Source: CAVRAZ01 sp963719135 (GTDB lineage: Bacteria; Pseudomonadota; Gammaproteobacteria; DSM-19610). Taken from it: a DNA stretch of 64,000 nucleotides. A program made the translations under genes and the position numbers. Below, in pieces: positions 1-8,273 of the stretch. Below the pieces are notes generated by a model. That model worked only from the letters and a program-made list of their open reading frames with translations. It had not been told where the DNA came from and did not search any database. Position 1 is the stretch's first letter. The number at the start of each line of letters is the position of its first letter. The stretch is taken from positions 186,001 through 250,000 of the forward strand of contig CAVRAZ010000005.1 in the NCBI GenBank assembly GCA_963719135.1, given 5' to 3'.

Positions 1-442
1 CCGCATAGTTGGGTGTTCCGAACTGCCGGGCGAACAGGCCGGTCAGCGCCTGCATCTGGTCGCGGCCGGTGAACAGCGCGAATTTCTTCGGGTCCGTCGC
101 CCGGATGCCGCCCAGGCGTTCCTCCAGCATCTGGAACGCCCTGTCCCAGGAAATTTCCTCGAAGGCATTGTCGCCGCGGTCGGCCCCGGACTTGCGCAGC
201 AGGGGCCGGGTCAGCCGGGCGGGTGAGTACTGCTTCATGATGCCCGAAGCACCCTTGGCGCAGATTACGCCCTTGTTCAGCGGGTGGTCGGGGTTGCCCT
301 GGATGTAACGCACCTCGCCGTCGCGCAGCGTCACCCGGATGCCGCAACGGCAGGCGCACATATAACAGGTAGTGTTCCTGGTCTCGAGGCGGCTCTGCTC
401 GTCGACGGTCCTGGCGATGGGGTCGTGCAGCGGGTTGGACAT
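1..442 (-). CDS. soeA: Sulfite dehydrogenase (quinone) SoeA-like molybdopterin oxidoreductase, N-terminal part
   Basis: The gene runs off the left edge; only the first 147 codons are present. Starting from ATG at 442, the protein has an N-terminal cluster motif CYMCACRCG (CxxCxxxC) followed about 30 residues later by a fourth cysteine in VICAKG. This is the [4Fe-4S] binding domain of complex iron-sulfur molybdoenzymes of the DMSO reductase family. The sequence after it (KQYSPARLTRPLLR) also fits that family. The neighbouring sat-aprBA genes suggest the cytoplasmic sulfite-oxidising SoeA of sulfur oxidisers, which passes electrons to quinone through SoeB and SoeC. No Tat signal is seen, consistent with a cytoplasmic enzyme. 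The molybdopterin domains lie outside the window, so the exact subfamily is inferred. Confidence 0.65.
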   Translation of the reverse strand, partial: MSNPLHDPIARTVDEQSRLETRNTTCYMCACRCGIRVTLRDGEVRYIQGNPDHPLNKGVICAKGASGIMKQYSPARLTRPLLRKSGADRGDNAFEEISWDRAFQMLEERLGGIRATDPKKFALFTGRDQMQALTGLFARQFGTPNYA

Positions 443-754
443 GGCGCGTCCCGATGAATTCTGGGGGTGTCATTCTAACGGGACTCCGGCAGGCGCGGGT
501 AATCAGCATTGTTGAATTGGACATAAAATATCAAGATGTTCTAATATACTGCTATAGAAAATGGAGTTTTCAATCAGCAACTTACACGCGCCCCACCGCA
601 GCATTACAGAAATAAGGTCAACTTATAGACCCGAAAATTAAAACTGCTGGATTTCCCGGCCAGCATCATTATTGTATGGGCCCCTGCCGGTGTCCTGCGT
701 GACGGCGGCTGAATGACAAGACCACGAATTCCATTTCAGGTTGAGAGGAGTCCT
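443..754. promoter_or_regulatory. Divergent intergenic region between soeA and sat
   Basis: This 312-bp gap separates the two divergently read sulfur-oxidation genes and holds no convincing ORF. Its middle part (about 505-640) is clearly AT-richer than the surroundings. A possible sigma-70 pair for sat is TTGGAC at 517-522 with TCTAAT at 540-545 (17-bp spacing), but the -35 match is weak. The sat ribosome binding site GAGAGGAG lies at 743-750, just before the ATG at 755. The existence of promoters here follows from the divergent layout; the exact boxes are a guess. Confidence 0.35.
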
Positions 755-1966
755 ATGTCCAGTCTCGTGAACCCCCACGGCGGCGGTGATCTCAAGCCGC
801 TGCTACTCGAAGGCGCCGCGCTGAAGGCAGAGCGGGAACGTGCCGCCGGCTTACCGAAGGTTAACGTCTCCTCGCGCGAAGCGGGCGACCTGATCATGCT
901 GGGCATCGGCGGTTTCACGCCGTTGAGCGGCTTCATGACGCGGGCCGACTGGGAGGGCGTCTGCGACGGCATGAAGATGGCGAGCGGCCTGTTCTGGCCG
1001 ATCCCGGTCACGCTGTCAACCGACAAGGCCACCGCCGACGCCATCAAGGAAGGCAACGACATTGCGCTGTTCGATCCGGAGCGCGACGAAATCCTGGCGA
1101 CCATGAAGGTCACCGAGAAGTACGGCATCGACAAGGCGCACGAGTGCATGATGGTCTATAAGACCACCGACATGGAGCACCCGGGCGTCAAGATGGTGAT
1201 GGACCAGGGCGAGGTCAACTTGGCCGGTCCGGTCAAGGTGGTGTCCCAGGGCGAGTTCCCCGAACAGTACGGCGAACAGTTCATGACGCCGGCGCAGACC
1301 CGCGCCGAGTTCGAGAAACGCGGCTGGAAAACCATCGCCGCGTTCCAGACCCGCAACCCGATGCACCGCTCGCACGAGTATCTGGCGAAGATCGCCGTGG
1401 AAATCTGCGACGGCGTCATGGTTCACTCGTTGCTGGGCAAGCTCAAGCCCGGCGACATCCCGGCGGAGGTGCGTTCCGAAGCCATCCAGGTGCTGATCGA
1501 CAAGTATTTCGTCAAGAACACCGTGATCCAGGCCGGTTACCCGCTCGACATGCGCTACGCCGGCCCGCGCGAGGCCCTGCTGCACGCGCTGTTCCGCCAG
1601 AACTACGGTTGTTCGCATCTGATCGTCGGCCGCGACCACGCTGGTGTCGGCGACTACTACGGCCCGTTCGATGCGCACCGCATTTTCGACGAAATACCGG
1701 CCGATGCGCTGGAAACCAAGCCGCTGAAGATCGACTGGACGTTCTGGTGCAACAAGTGCGGCGGCATGGGTTCGATGAAAACCTGCCCGCACGAAGCCGC
1801 CGACCGCGTGCTGCTGTCCGGCACCAAGGTGCGCAAAATGCTGACCGACGGCGAAGACCTGCCGGCAACCTTCAGCCGTCCGGAAGTGGCCAAGGTGCTC
1901 CAGGCGTACTACGCCACGCTGACTGAGAAGGTCGAAATCAAGATGACGGGTCACTCGGCCAAGTAA
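755..1966 (+). CDS. sat: Sulfate adenylyltransferase (ATP sulfurylase), dissimilatory type
   Basis: The enzyme interconverts APS plus pyrophosphate with ATP plus sulfate. In sulfur oxidisers it runs towards ATP and sulfate as the last step of sulfite oxidation. The 403-aa protein shows the nucleotide-binding QTRNPMHRSH at residues 198-207, GRDHAGVGDYYG further on, and a cysteine group CNKCGGMGSMKTCPHE near the C-terminus, as in homo-oligomeric Sat proteins of sulfur bacteria. The length fits the family. I chose the ATG at 755 because GAGAGGAG precedes it; an in-frame start at 713 lacks a comparable site. aprBA follow after 71 bp in the same direction, so the three genes probably form one unit. 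Confidence 0.96.
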   Translation: MSSLVNPHGGGDLKPLLLEGAALKAERERAAGLPKVNVSSREAGDLIMLGIGGFTPLSGFMTRADWEGVCDGMKMASGLFWPIPVTLSTDKATADAIKEGNDIALFDPERDEILATMKVTEKYGIDKAHECMMVYKTTDMEHPGVKMVMDQGEVNLAGPVKVVSQGEFPEQYGEQFMTPAQTRAEFEKRGWKTIAAFQTRNPMHRSHEYLAKIAVEICDGVMVHSLLGKLKPGDIPAEVRSEAIQVLIDKYFVKNTVIQAGYPLDMRYAGPREALLHALFRQNYGCSHLIVGRDHAGVGDYYGPFDAHRIFDEIPADALETKPLKIDWTFWCNKCGGMGSMKTCPHEAADRVLLSGTKVRKMLTDGEDLPATFSRPEVAKVLQAYYATLTEKVEIKMTGHSAK

Positions 1967-2037
1967 CGACTCTAGAGACCGCGGCCCGGCTGCGGATTGA
2001 ATATCACTGCAGTAGTTTAAGAAACGGAGAGAAGACC

Positions 2038-2505
2038 ATGCCAACATTTGTACGTACCGACAAGTGCGACGGCTGCAAAGGCCAGGACAAGACGGCCTGC
2101 ATGTACATCTGCCCGCACGACCTGATGAAGCTCGACAAGGACGGCTCCGAAACCGGGCACGCCATGCGCGCGTTCAACCAGGAGCCGGAGCAGTGCTGGG
2201 AATGCTATTCCTGCGTCAAGATCTGCCCGCAGAATGCCATCGAAGCCCGTCACTATGCCGACATCGTGCCCCTTGGCGGTTCCGTACAGCCGCTGCGTGG
2301 CACCGACTCCATCATGTGGACCATCAAGTTCCGCAACGGCACCATGAAGCGTTTCAAGTTCCCGATCCGCACCACGCCCGAAGGTTCGATCGATCCCTAT
2401 GCCGGCAAGCCCGCCGCCGACATGTCGAAGATCGAGGAACCCGGCTACTTCTGCCAGGAGAACGGCTATCGCGCCGGCAAACGCAGCGAGCTGATTCGTC
2501 TGTAA
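2038..2505 (+). CDS. aprB: Adenylylsulfate reductase, beta (iron-sulfur) subunit
   Basis: This is the small electron-transfer subunit of APS reductase, a cytoplasmic enzyme that in sulfur oxidisers makes APS from sulfite and AMP. The 155-aa protein has two ferredoxin-like cysteine groups, CDGCKGQDKTACMYICPHD near the start and CWECYSCVKICPQN around residue 60, each able to hold a [4Fe-4S] cluster. The C-terminal tail typical of AprB, which wraps around AprA, is present (ends KRSELIRL). The start has a GGAGAGAAG site. The order aprB-aprA matches that of other sulfur bacteria. No aprM membrane-anchor gene lies nearby. Confidence 0.97.
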   Translation: MPTFVRTDKCDGCKGQDKTACMYICPHDLMKLDKDGSETGHAMRAFNQEPEQCWECYSCVKICPQNAIEARHYADIVPLGGSVQPLRGTDSIMWTIKFRNGTMKRFKFPIRTTPEGSIDPYAGKPAADMSKIEEPGYFCQENGYRAGKRSELIRL

Positions 2506-2558
2506 GACGGGCAGGCGGATCCACTACATCACAATTTCAGTTTCAGAGGTATCGAGTA

Positions 2559-4541
2559 ATGGCTGGAGAATTTGGAAATCCTGAAGTCGTCGAAGAAGAA
2601 GTTGATATTCTTCTGATCGGCGGCGGCATGGCCTGTTGCGGCGCGGCGTTCGAAATCATGCGCTGGGCCGAGGGCACGGGTCTGAAAATCAAACTGGTCG
2701 ACAAGGCCGCCATGGACCGCTCCGGCGCCGTGGCCCAGGGTCTGTCCGCGATCAACACCTACATCGGCACGGAACAGGATCCGGCGGACTACGCCCGCAT
2801 GGTTTCCAACGACCTGATGGGTATCACGCGCGACGACCTGGCCTACGATCTGGGCCGTCACGTCGACGAATCGGTGCACCTGTTCGAGGAATGGGGGCTG
2901 CCGATCTGGAAGCTCGACGAAAACGGCGAGCGTCACGATGGTTCCAAGGGCATGACTCCGCTGAAGGACGGCGGCAAGCCGGTGCGTTCCGGCAAGTGGC
3001 AGATCATGATCAACGGCGAGTCCTACAAGTGGATTGTCGCTGAGGCCGCCAAGAAAGCGCTGGGCATCGACAACATCGAAGAGCGCATCTTCATCGTCAA
3101 GCTGGTCAACGACAAGAACGACCCCAACCGCATCGCCGGCGCCGTCGGTTTCTCGGTCCGCGAACACAAGGTGGTGGTCTACAAGTTCAAGGCCTGCCTG
3201 CTGGCCGCCGGTGGCTGCGTCAACCTGTTCCGTCCCCGTTCCGTCGGCGAAGGTCAGGGTCGTGCCTGGTACCCGGTCTGGAATGCCGGTTCCACCTATG
3301 CGATGGCCGCCGAAGCCGGCGCCGAACTGACCATGATGGAAAACCGCTTCGTCCCGACCCGTTTCAAGGACGGCTACGGTCCGGTCGGTGCCTGGTTCCT
3401 GCTGTTCAAATCCAAAGCGACCAATGCCTTCGGCGAAGTCTACATGGATCGCAACAAGGAAATGCTGGATGACTACCCGCCCTATGGCAAGGCGGCGGTT
3501 CCGGCTTCCTGCCTGCGTAACCACCTCATGCTCAAAGAGATGAAGGAAGGTCGCGGTCCGATCTGGATGGACACCGTGACGGCGCTGGCCAACCTGCGTG
3601 AAACCCTGTCTCCGCGCGAAGTGAAACACCTCGAAGCCGAAGCCTGGGAAGACTTCCTCGACATGTGCGTCGGCCAGTGCGGTATCTGGGTCGGTGAGAA
3701 CATCGAGCCGGAGAAGAAGAACTCCGAGCTGATGCCGACCGAGCCCTACCTGCTGGGTTCGCACTCCGGCTGCTGCGGCATCTGGGTGTCTGGTCCGACC
3801 GACATCGGCGCGCCGACGGATGAAGAGTACGGTGATATCCCGGCCCACCTGCCGAAGGGCTGGAACTGGGGCTACCGTTCCATGACCACGATCAAGGGTC
3901 TGTTCACCGCCGGTGACGGCGTGGGCGCTTCCGGCCACAAGTTCTCCTCCGGCTCGCACGCCGAAGGCCGCATGTGCGCCAAATCCATGGTCAAGTTCGC
4001 GCTGGACAACAAGGACCACAAGCCCGAACTCGACACGCCGGTCGAGCAACTGGTTGCCGAAATCTACCGGCCGGTCAAGACGTACCTGGAGCACAAGGAC
4101 TACACGACCGCGATCGACATCAACCCGCACTACATCACGCCCAAGATGCTGCAGTTCCGCCTGCAGAAGATCATGGACGAGTACGTAGCCGGTGTGGCCA
4201 CCTACTACACCACCAATGCGAAGATGCTGGAAGTGGCCAGTGAGAAGCTGGACATGCTGAAGGAAGACGCTCTGAAGATGCGCGCCAAAGACCTGCACGA
4301 ACTGCTCCGTGCATGGGAGAACTATCACCGCATCCTGACGGCCGAAGCCCACATGAAACACATCCAGTTCCGTGAGGAATCCCGTTACCCGGGCTTCTAC
4401 TACCGCATGGACAAGAACTTTGTCGATGAGGAAAACTGGAAGTGCTTCGTGAACTCCGTCTACGACAAGAACAGCAAACAGTGGACCTGCTTCAAGCGCA
4501 AGCATGTCGACCTCGTGGACAAATCCAAGCTGTTCAAGTAA
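2559..4541 (+). CDS. aprA: Adenylylsulfate reductase, alpha (FAD) subunit
   Basis: The 660-aa flavoprotein is the catalytic subunit of APS reductase. Its N-terminal Rossmann segment VDILLIGGGMACCGAAFE binds FAD. It also shows the family's RSGAVAQGLSAINTY region and GLFTAGDGVGASGHKFSSGS, with GSHAEGR close behind. The length is typical of AprA. I placed the start at the ATG at 2559, preceded by CAGAGGTATCGAGTA; a longer in-frame extension back to 2064 only shadows aprB. The 53-bp gap from aprB and the hairpins after the stop suggest that sat-aprB-aprA is the full transcript. Confidence 0.97.
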   Translation: MAGEFGNPEVVEEEVDILLIGGGMACCGAAFEIMRWAEGTGLKIKLVDKAAMDRSGAVAQGLSAINTYIGTEQDPADYARMVSNDLMGITRDDLAYDLGRHVDESVHLFEEWGLPIWKLDENGERHDGSKGMTPLKDGGKPVRSGKWQIMINGESYKWIVAEAAKKALGIDNIEERIFIVKLVNDKNDPNRIAGAVGFSVREHKVVVYKFKACLLAAGGCVNLFRPRSVGEGQGRAWYPVWNAGSTYAMAAEAGAELTMMENRFVPTRFKDGYGPVGAWFLLFKSKATNAFGEVYMDRNKEMLDDYPPYGKAAVPASCLRNHLMLKEMKEGRGPIWMDTVTALANLRETLSPREVKHLEAEAWEDFLDMCVGQCGIWVGENIEPEKKNSELMPTEPYLLGSHSGCCGIWVSGPTDIGAPTDEEYGDIPAHLPKGWNWGYRSMTTIKGLFTAGDGVGASGHKFSSGSHAEGRMCAKSMVKFALDNKDHKPELDTPVEQLVAEIYRPVKTYLEHKDYTTAIDINPHYITPKMLQFRLQKIMDEYVAGVATYYTTNAKMLEVASEKLDMLKEDALKMRAKDLHELLRAWENYHRILTAEAHMKHIQFREESRYPGFYYRMDKNFVDEENWKCFVNSVYDKNSKQWTCFKRKHVDLVDKSKLFK

Positions 4542-4550
4542 GTGTCGTAG

Positions 4551-4577
4551 CGGGGACGGAATTCAATTCCGTCCCCG
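4551..4577 (+). terminator. Perfect 13-bp hairpin just after aprA
   Basis: CGGGGACGGAATT (4551-4563) is followed by one base and its exact reverse complement (4565-4577), starting 10 bp after the aprA stop. It lacks a following T run, so it may act as an mRNA 3' stabiliser rather than an intrinsic terminator. Confidence 0.5.
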
Positions 4578-4600
4578 AGTTTGACCTTGATTTAACGTGC

Positions 4601-4645
4601 AGGCCCGGGTGTTCGTGCGCCCGGGCCTTTTTCTTTTTATTTTCC
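4601..4645 (+). terminator. Rho-independent terminator of the sat-aprBA unit
   Basis: A 9-bp G+C-rich stem AGGCCCGGG / CCCGGGCCT (4601-4609 and 4620-4628) is followed directly by a T-rich stretch TTTTCTTTTTATTTT. This is a textbook intrinsic terminator, 60 bp after aprA and before the next gene. Confidence 0.85.
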
Positions 4646-4720
4646 GTGCAGGACGGAAGGTAGAATCCGCAGCCCGTCGGTATTATGGTTGCTGGCAGAC
4701 AGAGTGACGAGGTAATTCCC

Positions 4721-5587
4721 ATGGCGACAGGCGACACGCTCATTTCGGACTCCCCGATTCCCGAAAGCCCGGTGGTTCCGCAGCAACTGGACGAGAACCA
4801 CGTGTTCAAGTTCCGTTGTCATAAAGGCATCGATTGTTTCAACGCCTGCTGCAAGTCCATCGACATCATGCTGACGCCCTACGATATCCTGCGTCTGAAG
4901 CAGCGGCTCGGGATTACGTCGACCGAATTTCTGAAGCGCTATACCGAACCGTTCGAGTTCGGCAAGAACTCCATCGCCGGTGTCAAGCTGTTGTCCAGGG
5001 AAGGGACCACCGAGTGTCAGTTCGTGACGGACGAGGGCTGCAGCGTTTACCAAGACCGCCCGACGGCATGCCGTTATTACCCGGTCGGCCTGCTGTCGCT
5101 GCGCCGTTCGGATGAGAATTTCGACCGGATGTCCTTTGCGCTGGTGCGCGAGGATCATTGCCACGGACACCTGGAAGACCGCGAAATCAGCATCAAGGAC
5201 TATCGCAAGGAGCAGGGGCTCGAAGAATACGACGAACATGGCCGCGGCTGGCGCCAGTTTGTTCTGAAGATGAAATCGGCCGGTCCTGCGATCGGCAAAC
5301 CGTCGAAGGCCAGTCTCCAGTTCTTCTTCATGGCCTGCTATGACCTGGACCGGTTCCGCGAGTTCGTCAAGAGCGACGGGTTCGGGGCGACGTTCGATGT
5401 CGATCGGGCGGAGTTCGACCGGCTGCTGGCCGACGACCTGGCCCTGCTCAAATTCGGCGAGCGGATGATTCTGCAGATCATGTTCGGTGAGGAAAGCATT
5501 CCGCGCAGGGCAGACGCGCTCGATCGTCAGGTCGTGCGCCGCCGGGAGACAGCCCGCCTGCGCGCCGAGGACCAGGACGACTTCTAG
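4721..5587 (+). CDS. YkgJ family cysteine-cluster protein
   Basis: The 288-aa protein has an early cysteine group in FRCHKGIDCFNACCKS and a second near residue 108 (TECQFVTDEGCSVYQDRPTACRYY, split here: TECQF, EGCSVY, RPTACRYYP). Together they match the Fe/Zn-chelating CxCxCC-type domain of the YkgJ/Fli family (PF03692). No membrane segment or signal peptide is evident. The family's biochemical role is not established; a part in metal-cluster handling is often supposed. I preferred ATG 4721 over the in-frame ATG 4685 because of GACGAGG upstream. A terminator separates it from aprA, so it is transcribed on its own. Its place beside aprBA suggests, but does not show, a link to APS reductase. 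Confidence 0.8.
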   Translation: MATGDTLISDSPIPESPVVPQQLDENHVFKFRCHKGIDCFNACCKSIDIMLTPYDILRLKQRLGITSTEFLKRYTEPFEFGKNSIAGVKLLSREGTTECQFVTDEGCSVYQDRPTACRYYPVGLLSLRRSDENFDRMSFALVREDHCHGHLEDREISIKDYRKEQGLEEYDEHGRGWRQFVLKMKSAGPAIGKPSKASLQFFFMACYDLDRFREFVKSDGFGATFDVDRAEFDRLLADDLALLKFGERMILQIMFGEESIPRRADALDRQVVRRRETARLRAEDQDDF

Positions 5588-5898
5588 CAGGCTCCCGGCA
5601 GAACGTACGCGGTACAGCCGCGTTGGATGCCGCTACAAAATATGCGTGCGCCCGGCGTGCACCGCGCTTCGTCGCCAGGTTTCGCCGTGTCGCACGCATG
5701 CCTTCGCGTCTTTGGGACGGCAGGAGCCCGGTGCGTCGGGTCCGCAATGACGGACGGGCCCGCTTCCGGCCGCTGCGCGCGATTCGGTTCGGGATCACGT
5801 AGGAAGGGTGTGGCCGCCGTCCGTGCGCACGTGCCGGACCGGGCCATGCCGTCGGTCCGCTCCCGACGCGGCGCCAACCCGCACAATGATAAGCGGTC
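5588..5898. other. Non-coding stretch upstream of the cbb promoter
   Basis: About 310 bp of G+C-rich sequence after the YkgJ gene. Several overlapping open frames exist on both strands, but none shows a recognisable protein, a ribosome binding site or agreement between frames. I see no gene and no strong hairpin here. It may be the far upstream part of the cbb control region. Confidence 0.4.
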
Positions 5899-5936
5899 GT
5901 TATTGATGTGATCATAATTATTTACTTTTAATAATG
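5899..5936 (+). promoter_or_regulatory. Candidate cbbLS promoter and CbbR target region
   Basis: An abrupt AT-rich island stands in G+C-rich DNA 130-165 bp before cbbL. It contains TTGATG (5903-5908) and TTTAAT (5927-5932) with an 18-bp spacer, a plausible sigma-70 promoter. TTATT at 5899 and AATAA near 5930 give loosely inverted AT half-sites of the kind LysR-type regulators such as CbbR bind. Start-site position and CbbR binding are inferred. The resulting leader before cbbL would be about 120 nt. Confidence 0.45.
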
Positions 5937-6062
5937 GATGCCGGGCGATACGATGCGGTCCACGTCACCCGATCCGGTGGCGAGGCTCGTAAGACCGAGA
6001 ATCAATATCAGTTTTCCGGCAAGCCGGACAATGCAGCGAATTACCAACGTCAGGAGACGACA

Positions 6063-7490
6063 ATGGCCGTAAAGACCTACAGCGCGGGAGTGAAAGAGTA
6101 CCGCGAAACCTACTGGATGCCGGATTACACGCCAAAAGAAACCGACATTCTCGCCTGTTTCAAGATCACGCCGCAGTCGGGCGTGCCGCGTGAGGAAGCC
6201 GCCGCGGCTGTTGCCGCCGAGTCTTCGACCGGTACTTGGACCACGGTGTGGACCGATCTGCTGACCGACCTCGACTATTACAAGGGCCGCGCCTATGCCA
6301 TCGAAGACGTGCCGGGCGACGACACCTGTTTCTATGCCTTCATCGCCTACCCGATCGATCTGTTCGAAGAGGGTTCGGTCGTCAACGTCTTCACCTCGCT
6401 GGTCGGCAACGTGTTCGGCTTCAAGGCCATCCGCGCCCTGCGTCTGGAAGACGTGCGCTTCCCGATCGCGTACGTCATGACCTGTAACGGTCCGCCCAAC
6501 GGCATTCAGGTCGAGCGCGACAAGATGAACAAGTACGGCCGTCCGCTGCTCGGCTGCACCATCAAGCCGAAGCTGGGTCTGTCCGCCAAGAACTACGGCC
6601 GCGCCTGCTACGAAGGTCTGCGCGGCGGTCTGGACTTCACCAAAGATGACGAGAACGTCAACAGCCAGCCGTTCATGCGCTGGAACCACCGTTTCGATTT
6701 CGTCATGGAAGCCATTCACAAGGCCGAAGCCGAGACCGGCGAGCGCAAGGGCCACTACCTGAACGTCACCGCACCGACTCCGGACGAGATGTTCAAGCGC
6801 GCCGAATACGCAAAGGAGCTGGGTGCGCCGATCATCATGCACGACTACATCACCGGCGGCTTCTGTGCGAATACCGGTCTGGCGCAGTGGTGCCGCGATA
6901 ACGGCCTGCTGCTGCACATCCATCGCGCCATGCACGCCGTGCTCGACCGTAACCCGCACCACGGTATCCACTTCCGCGTGCTGACCAAGATCCTGCGCCT
7001 GTCGGGCGGCGATCATCTGCACACCGGCACCGTGGTCGGCAAGCTCGAAGGCGACCGTGAGGCCACCCTGGGCTGGATCGACCTGCTGCGCGAGAAGTAC
7101 GTCAAGGAAGACCGCAGCCGCGGCATCTTCTTCGACCAGGACTGGGGGGCCATGCCCGGCGCCTTCGCCGTTGCGTCCGGCGGCATCCACGTCTGGCACA
7201 TGCCGGCACTGGTGACCATCTTCGGCGACGATTCCGTGCTGCAGTTCGGTGGCGGTACCCTCGGCCATCCCTGGGGCAACGCCGCCGGCGCCGCTGCCAA
7301 CCGTGTTGCGGTCGAAGCCTGCGTCGAGGACCGCAACAAGAACGGCAAGGAAGGTCTGGAAAAACGCGGCAACGACGTGCTGCGCAAGGCCGCCAAGTCC
7401 AGCCCCGAACTGGCTGCCGCGATGGACACCTGGAAAGAGATCAAGTTCGAATTCGACACCGTGGACAAGCTGGACGTGGCCCACAAATAA
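6063..7490 (+). CDS. cbbL: Ribulose-1,5-bisphosphate carboxylase/oxygenase large subunit, form I
   Basis: This 475-aa protein fixes CO2 onto ribulose bisphosphate in the Calvin cycle. Active-site landmarks are clear: CTIKPKLGLS with catalytic Lys168, GLDFTKDDENVNSQP with carbamylated Lys194, HIHRAMHAV, and the loop-6 region before GKLEGDRE. A cognate small-subunit gene and cbbQ/cbbO follow, and no carboxysome genes are present, so this is the form IAq type of proteobacterial chemoautotrophs. I chose ATG 6063 because AGGAG lies at 6052-6056; an in-frame extension to 5934 would overlap the promoter. The regulator gene is not adjacent; a CbbR-like gene lies about 7 kb away. Confidence 0.97.
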   Translation: MAVKTYSAGVKEYRETYWMPDYTPKETDILACFKITPQSGVPREEAAAAVAAESSTGTWTTVWTDLLTDLDYYKGRAYAIEDVPGDDTCFYAFIAYPIDLFEEGSVVNVFTSLVGNVFGFKAIRALRLEDVRFPIAYVMTCNGPPNGIQVERDKMNKYGRPLLGCTIKPKLGLSAKNYGRACYEGLRGGLDFTKDDENVNSQPFMRWNHRFDFVMEAIHKAEAETGERKGHYLNVTAPTPDEMFKRAEYAKELGAPIIMHDYITGGFCANTGLAQWCRDNGLLLHIHRAMHAVLDRNPHHGIHFRVLTKILRLSGGDHLHTGTVVGKLEGDREATLGWIDLLREKYVKEDRSRGIFFDQDWGAMPGAFAVASGGIHVWHMPALVTIFGDDSVLQFGGGTLGHPWGNAAGAAANRVAVEACVEDRNKNGKEGLEKRGNDVLRKAAKSSPELAAAMDTWKEIKFEFDTVDKLDVAHK

Positions 7491-7518
7491 GACTTCGTAC
7501 ACGCGGTTTGCGTGAGGC

Positions 7519-7551
7519 CCCCGATCCTCTCGCAGTCCGAGAGGGTCGGGG
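7519..7551 (+). promoter_or_regulatory. Intercistronic stem-loop between cbbL and cbbS
   Basis: CCCCGATCCTCTCG (7519-7532) pairs with CGAGAGGGTCGGGG (7538-7551) over 14 bp, with one G-U pair and a 5-nt loop. No T run follows. Such a hairpin between the two RuBisCO genes would be expected to slow 3' exonucleases or cause partial termination, tuning the cbbL:cbbS mRNA ratio. That role is inferred. Confidence 0.6.
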
Positions 7552-7595
7552 CGAGCATCCGCGAATTCGAATACCTATCTAGTGAGGATTTACCA

Positions 7596-7955
7596 ATGAG
7601 CGAAATGCAGGATTACAAATCGAGCCTGACTGATGCGACCAGCCGCAAGTTCGAGACCTTCTCCTATCTGCCGGAAATGAAGAAGGACGACATCAAGAGC
7701 CAGGTTGAATACATTGTCAGGCAGGGGTGGAATCCGGCCATCGAGCACACCGAGCCGGAAAACGCGTTCGACCACTACTGGTACATGTGGAAGCTGCCGA
7801 TGTTCGGCGAAACCGACGTGGATCGGATTCTGGCCGAGGCTGATGCCTGCCACAAGGCGCATCCCAACAACCACGTGCGCCTGGTCGGTTATGACAACTA
7901 CGCGCAGTCGCAGGGTACGTCGATGGTTATCTACCGCAGTCCGATGAAGGTCTGA
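7596..7955 (+). CDS. cbbS: RuBisCO small subunit, form I
   Basis: The 119-aa protein begins with a short leader and then FETFSYLPEMKKDDIKSQVE, and contains PENAFDHYWYMWKLPMFGE, both characteristic of the form IA small subunit. It assembles as L8S8 with CbbL. The ATG at 7596 has AGTGAGGA upstream (7581-7588); an in-frame start at 7512 would include the hairpin and is unlikely. The length fits the family. The gene lies 105 bp after cbbL in the same unit and is followed by an intrinsic terminator. Confidence 0.97.
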   Translation: MSEMQDYKSSLTDATSRKFETFSYLPEMKKDDIKSQVEYIVRQGWNPAIEHTEPENAFDHYWYMWKLPMFGETDVDRILAEADACHKAHPNNHVRLVGYDNYAQSQGTSMVIYRSPMKV

Positions 7956-7983
7956 AGCGGCGGGGTGGCTTGAGTCTATAAGG

Positions 7984-8020
7984 AGCCCCTGGCCGTGGTT
8001 GCGGGCAGGGGCTTTTTTTG
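7984..8020 (+). terminator. Intrinsic terminator after cbbS
   Basis: AGCCCCTG (7984-7991) pairs with CAGGGGCT (8006-8013), followed by a run of T. It lies 29 bp after the cbbS stop, so cbbQ and cbbO downstream are made either by read-through or from their own promoter. Confidence 0.85.
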
Positions 8021-8029
8021 TATCCCAGC

Positions 8030-8262
8030 AAAAAGGGGTCAGTACCAAATGGCGCTTACTTAGCTCTGAATTCAGGGGTTTCGTCATTCCGGCGACGGCC
8101 GGAATCCAGGAAAGCTACCACTATTGCAGATTCTGGATCCCGGCCTTTGCCGGGATGACGGCAGTTCTGGGCTTAAGTAAGTGCCATTTGGGTCAGTACC
8201 CTTTTCCGCTGATTTCGCTTGATTCGGGACGCGCGCCCAAATCGGGGTACTGACCCCTTTTT
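8030..8262. repeat. Nested inverted-repeat element (MITE-like) between cbbS and cbbQ
   Basis: The outer arms are exact 17-bp inverted repeats: AAAAAGGGGTCAGTACC (8030-8046) and its complement at 8246-8262. A second pair is nested inside: CCAAATGGCGCTTACTTA (8045-8062) against 8174-8191 with one mismatch. The core (8085-8160) carries two small palindromes, CATTCCGGC...GCCGGAATCCAG and CTGGATCCCGGC...GCCGGGATGACG, of the widespread proteobacterial dispersed-repeat type. There is no transposase, so it would be a non-autonomous element or a composite of two. It ends 11 bp before the cbbQ start. Confidence 0.75.
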
Positions 8263-8273
8263 ACTCAGGAAGC

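Noticed and set aside
2529..4505. Long antisense open frame opposite aprA (658 codons)
   Set aside because: The opposite strand encodes a clear AprA; the antisense product is compositionally odd (His/Val/Gly-rich) and has no ribosome site. It is a G+C-driven shadow.
7999..8253. 84-codon open frame across the nested repeat
   Set aside because: It translates the repeat itself and has no ribosome site.
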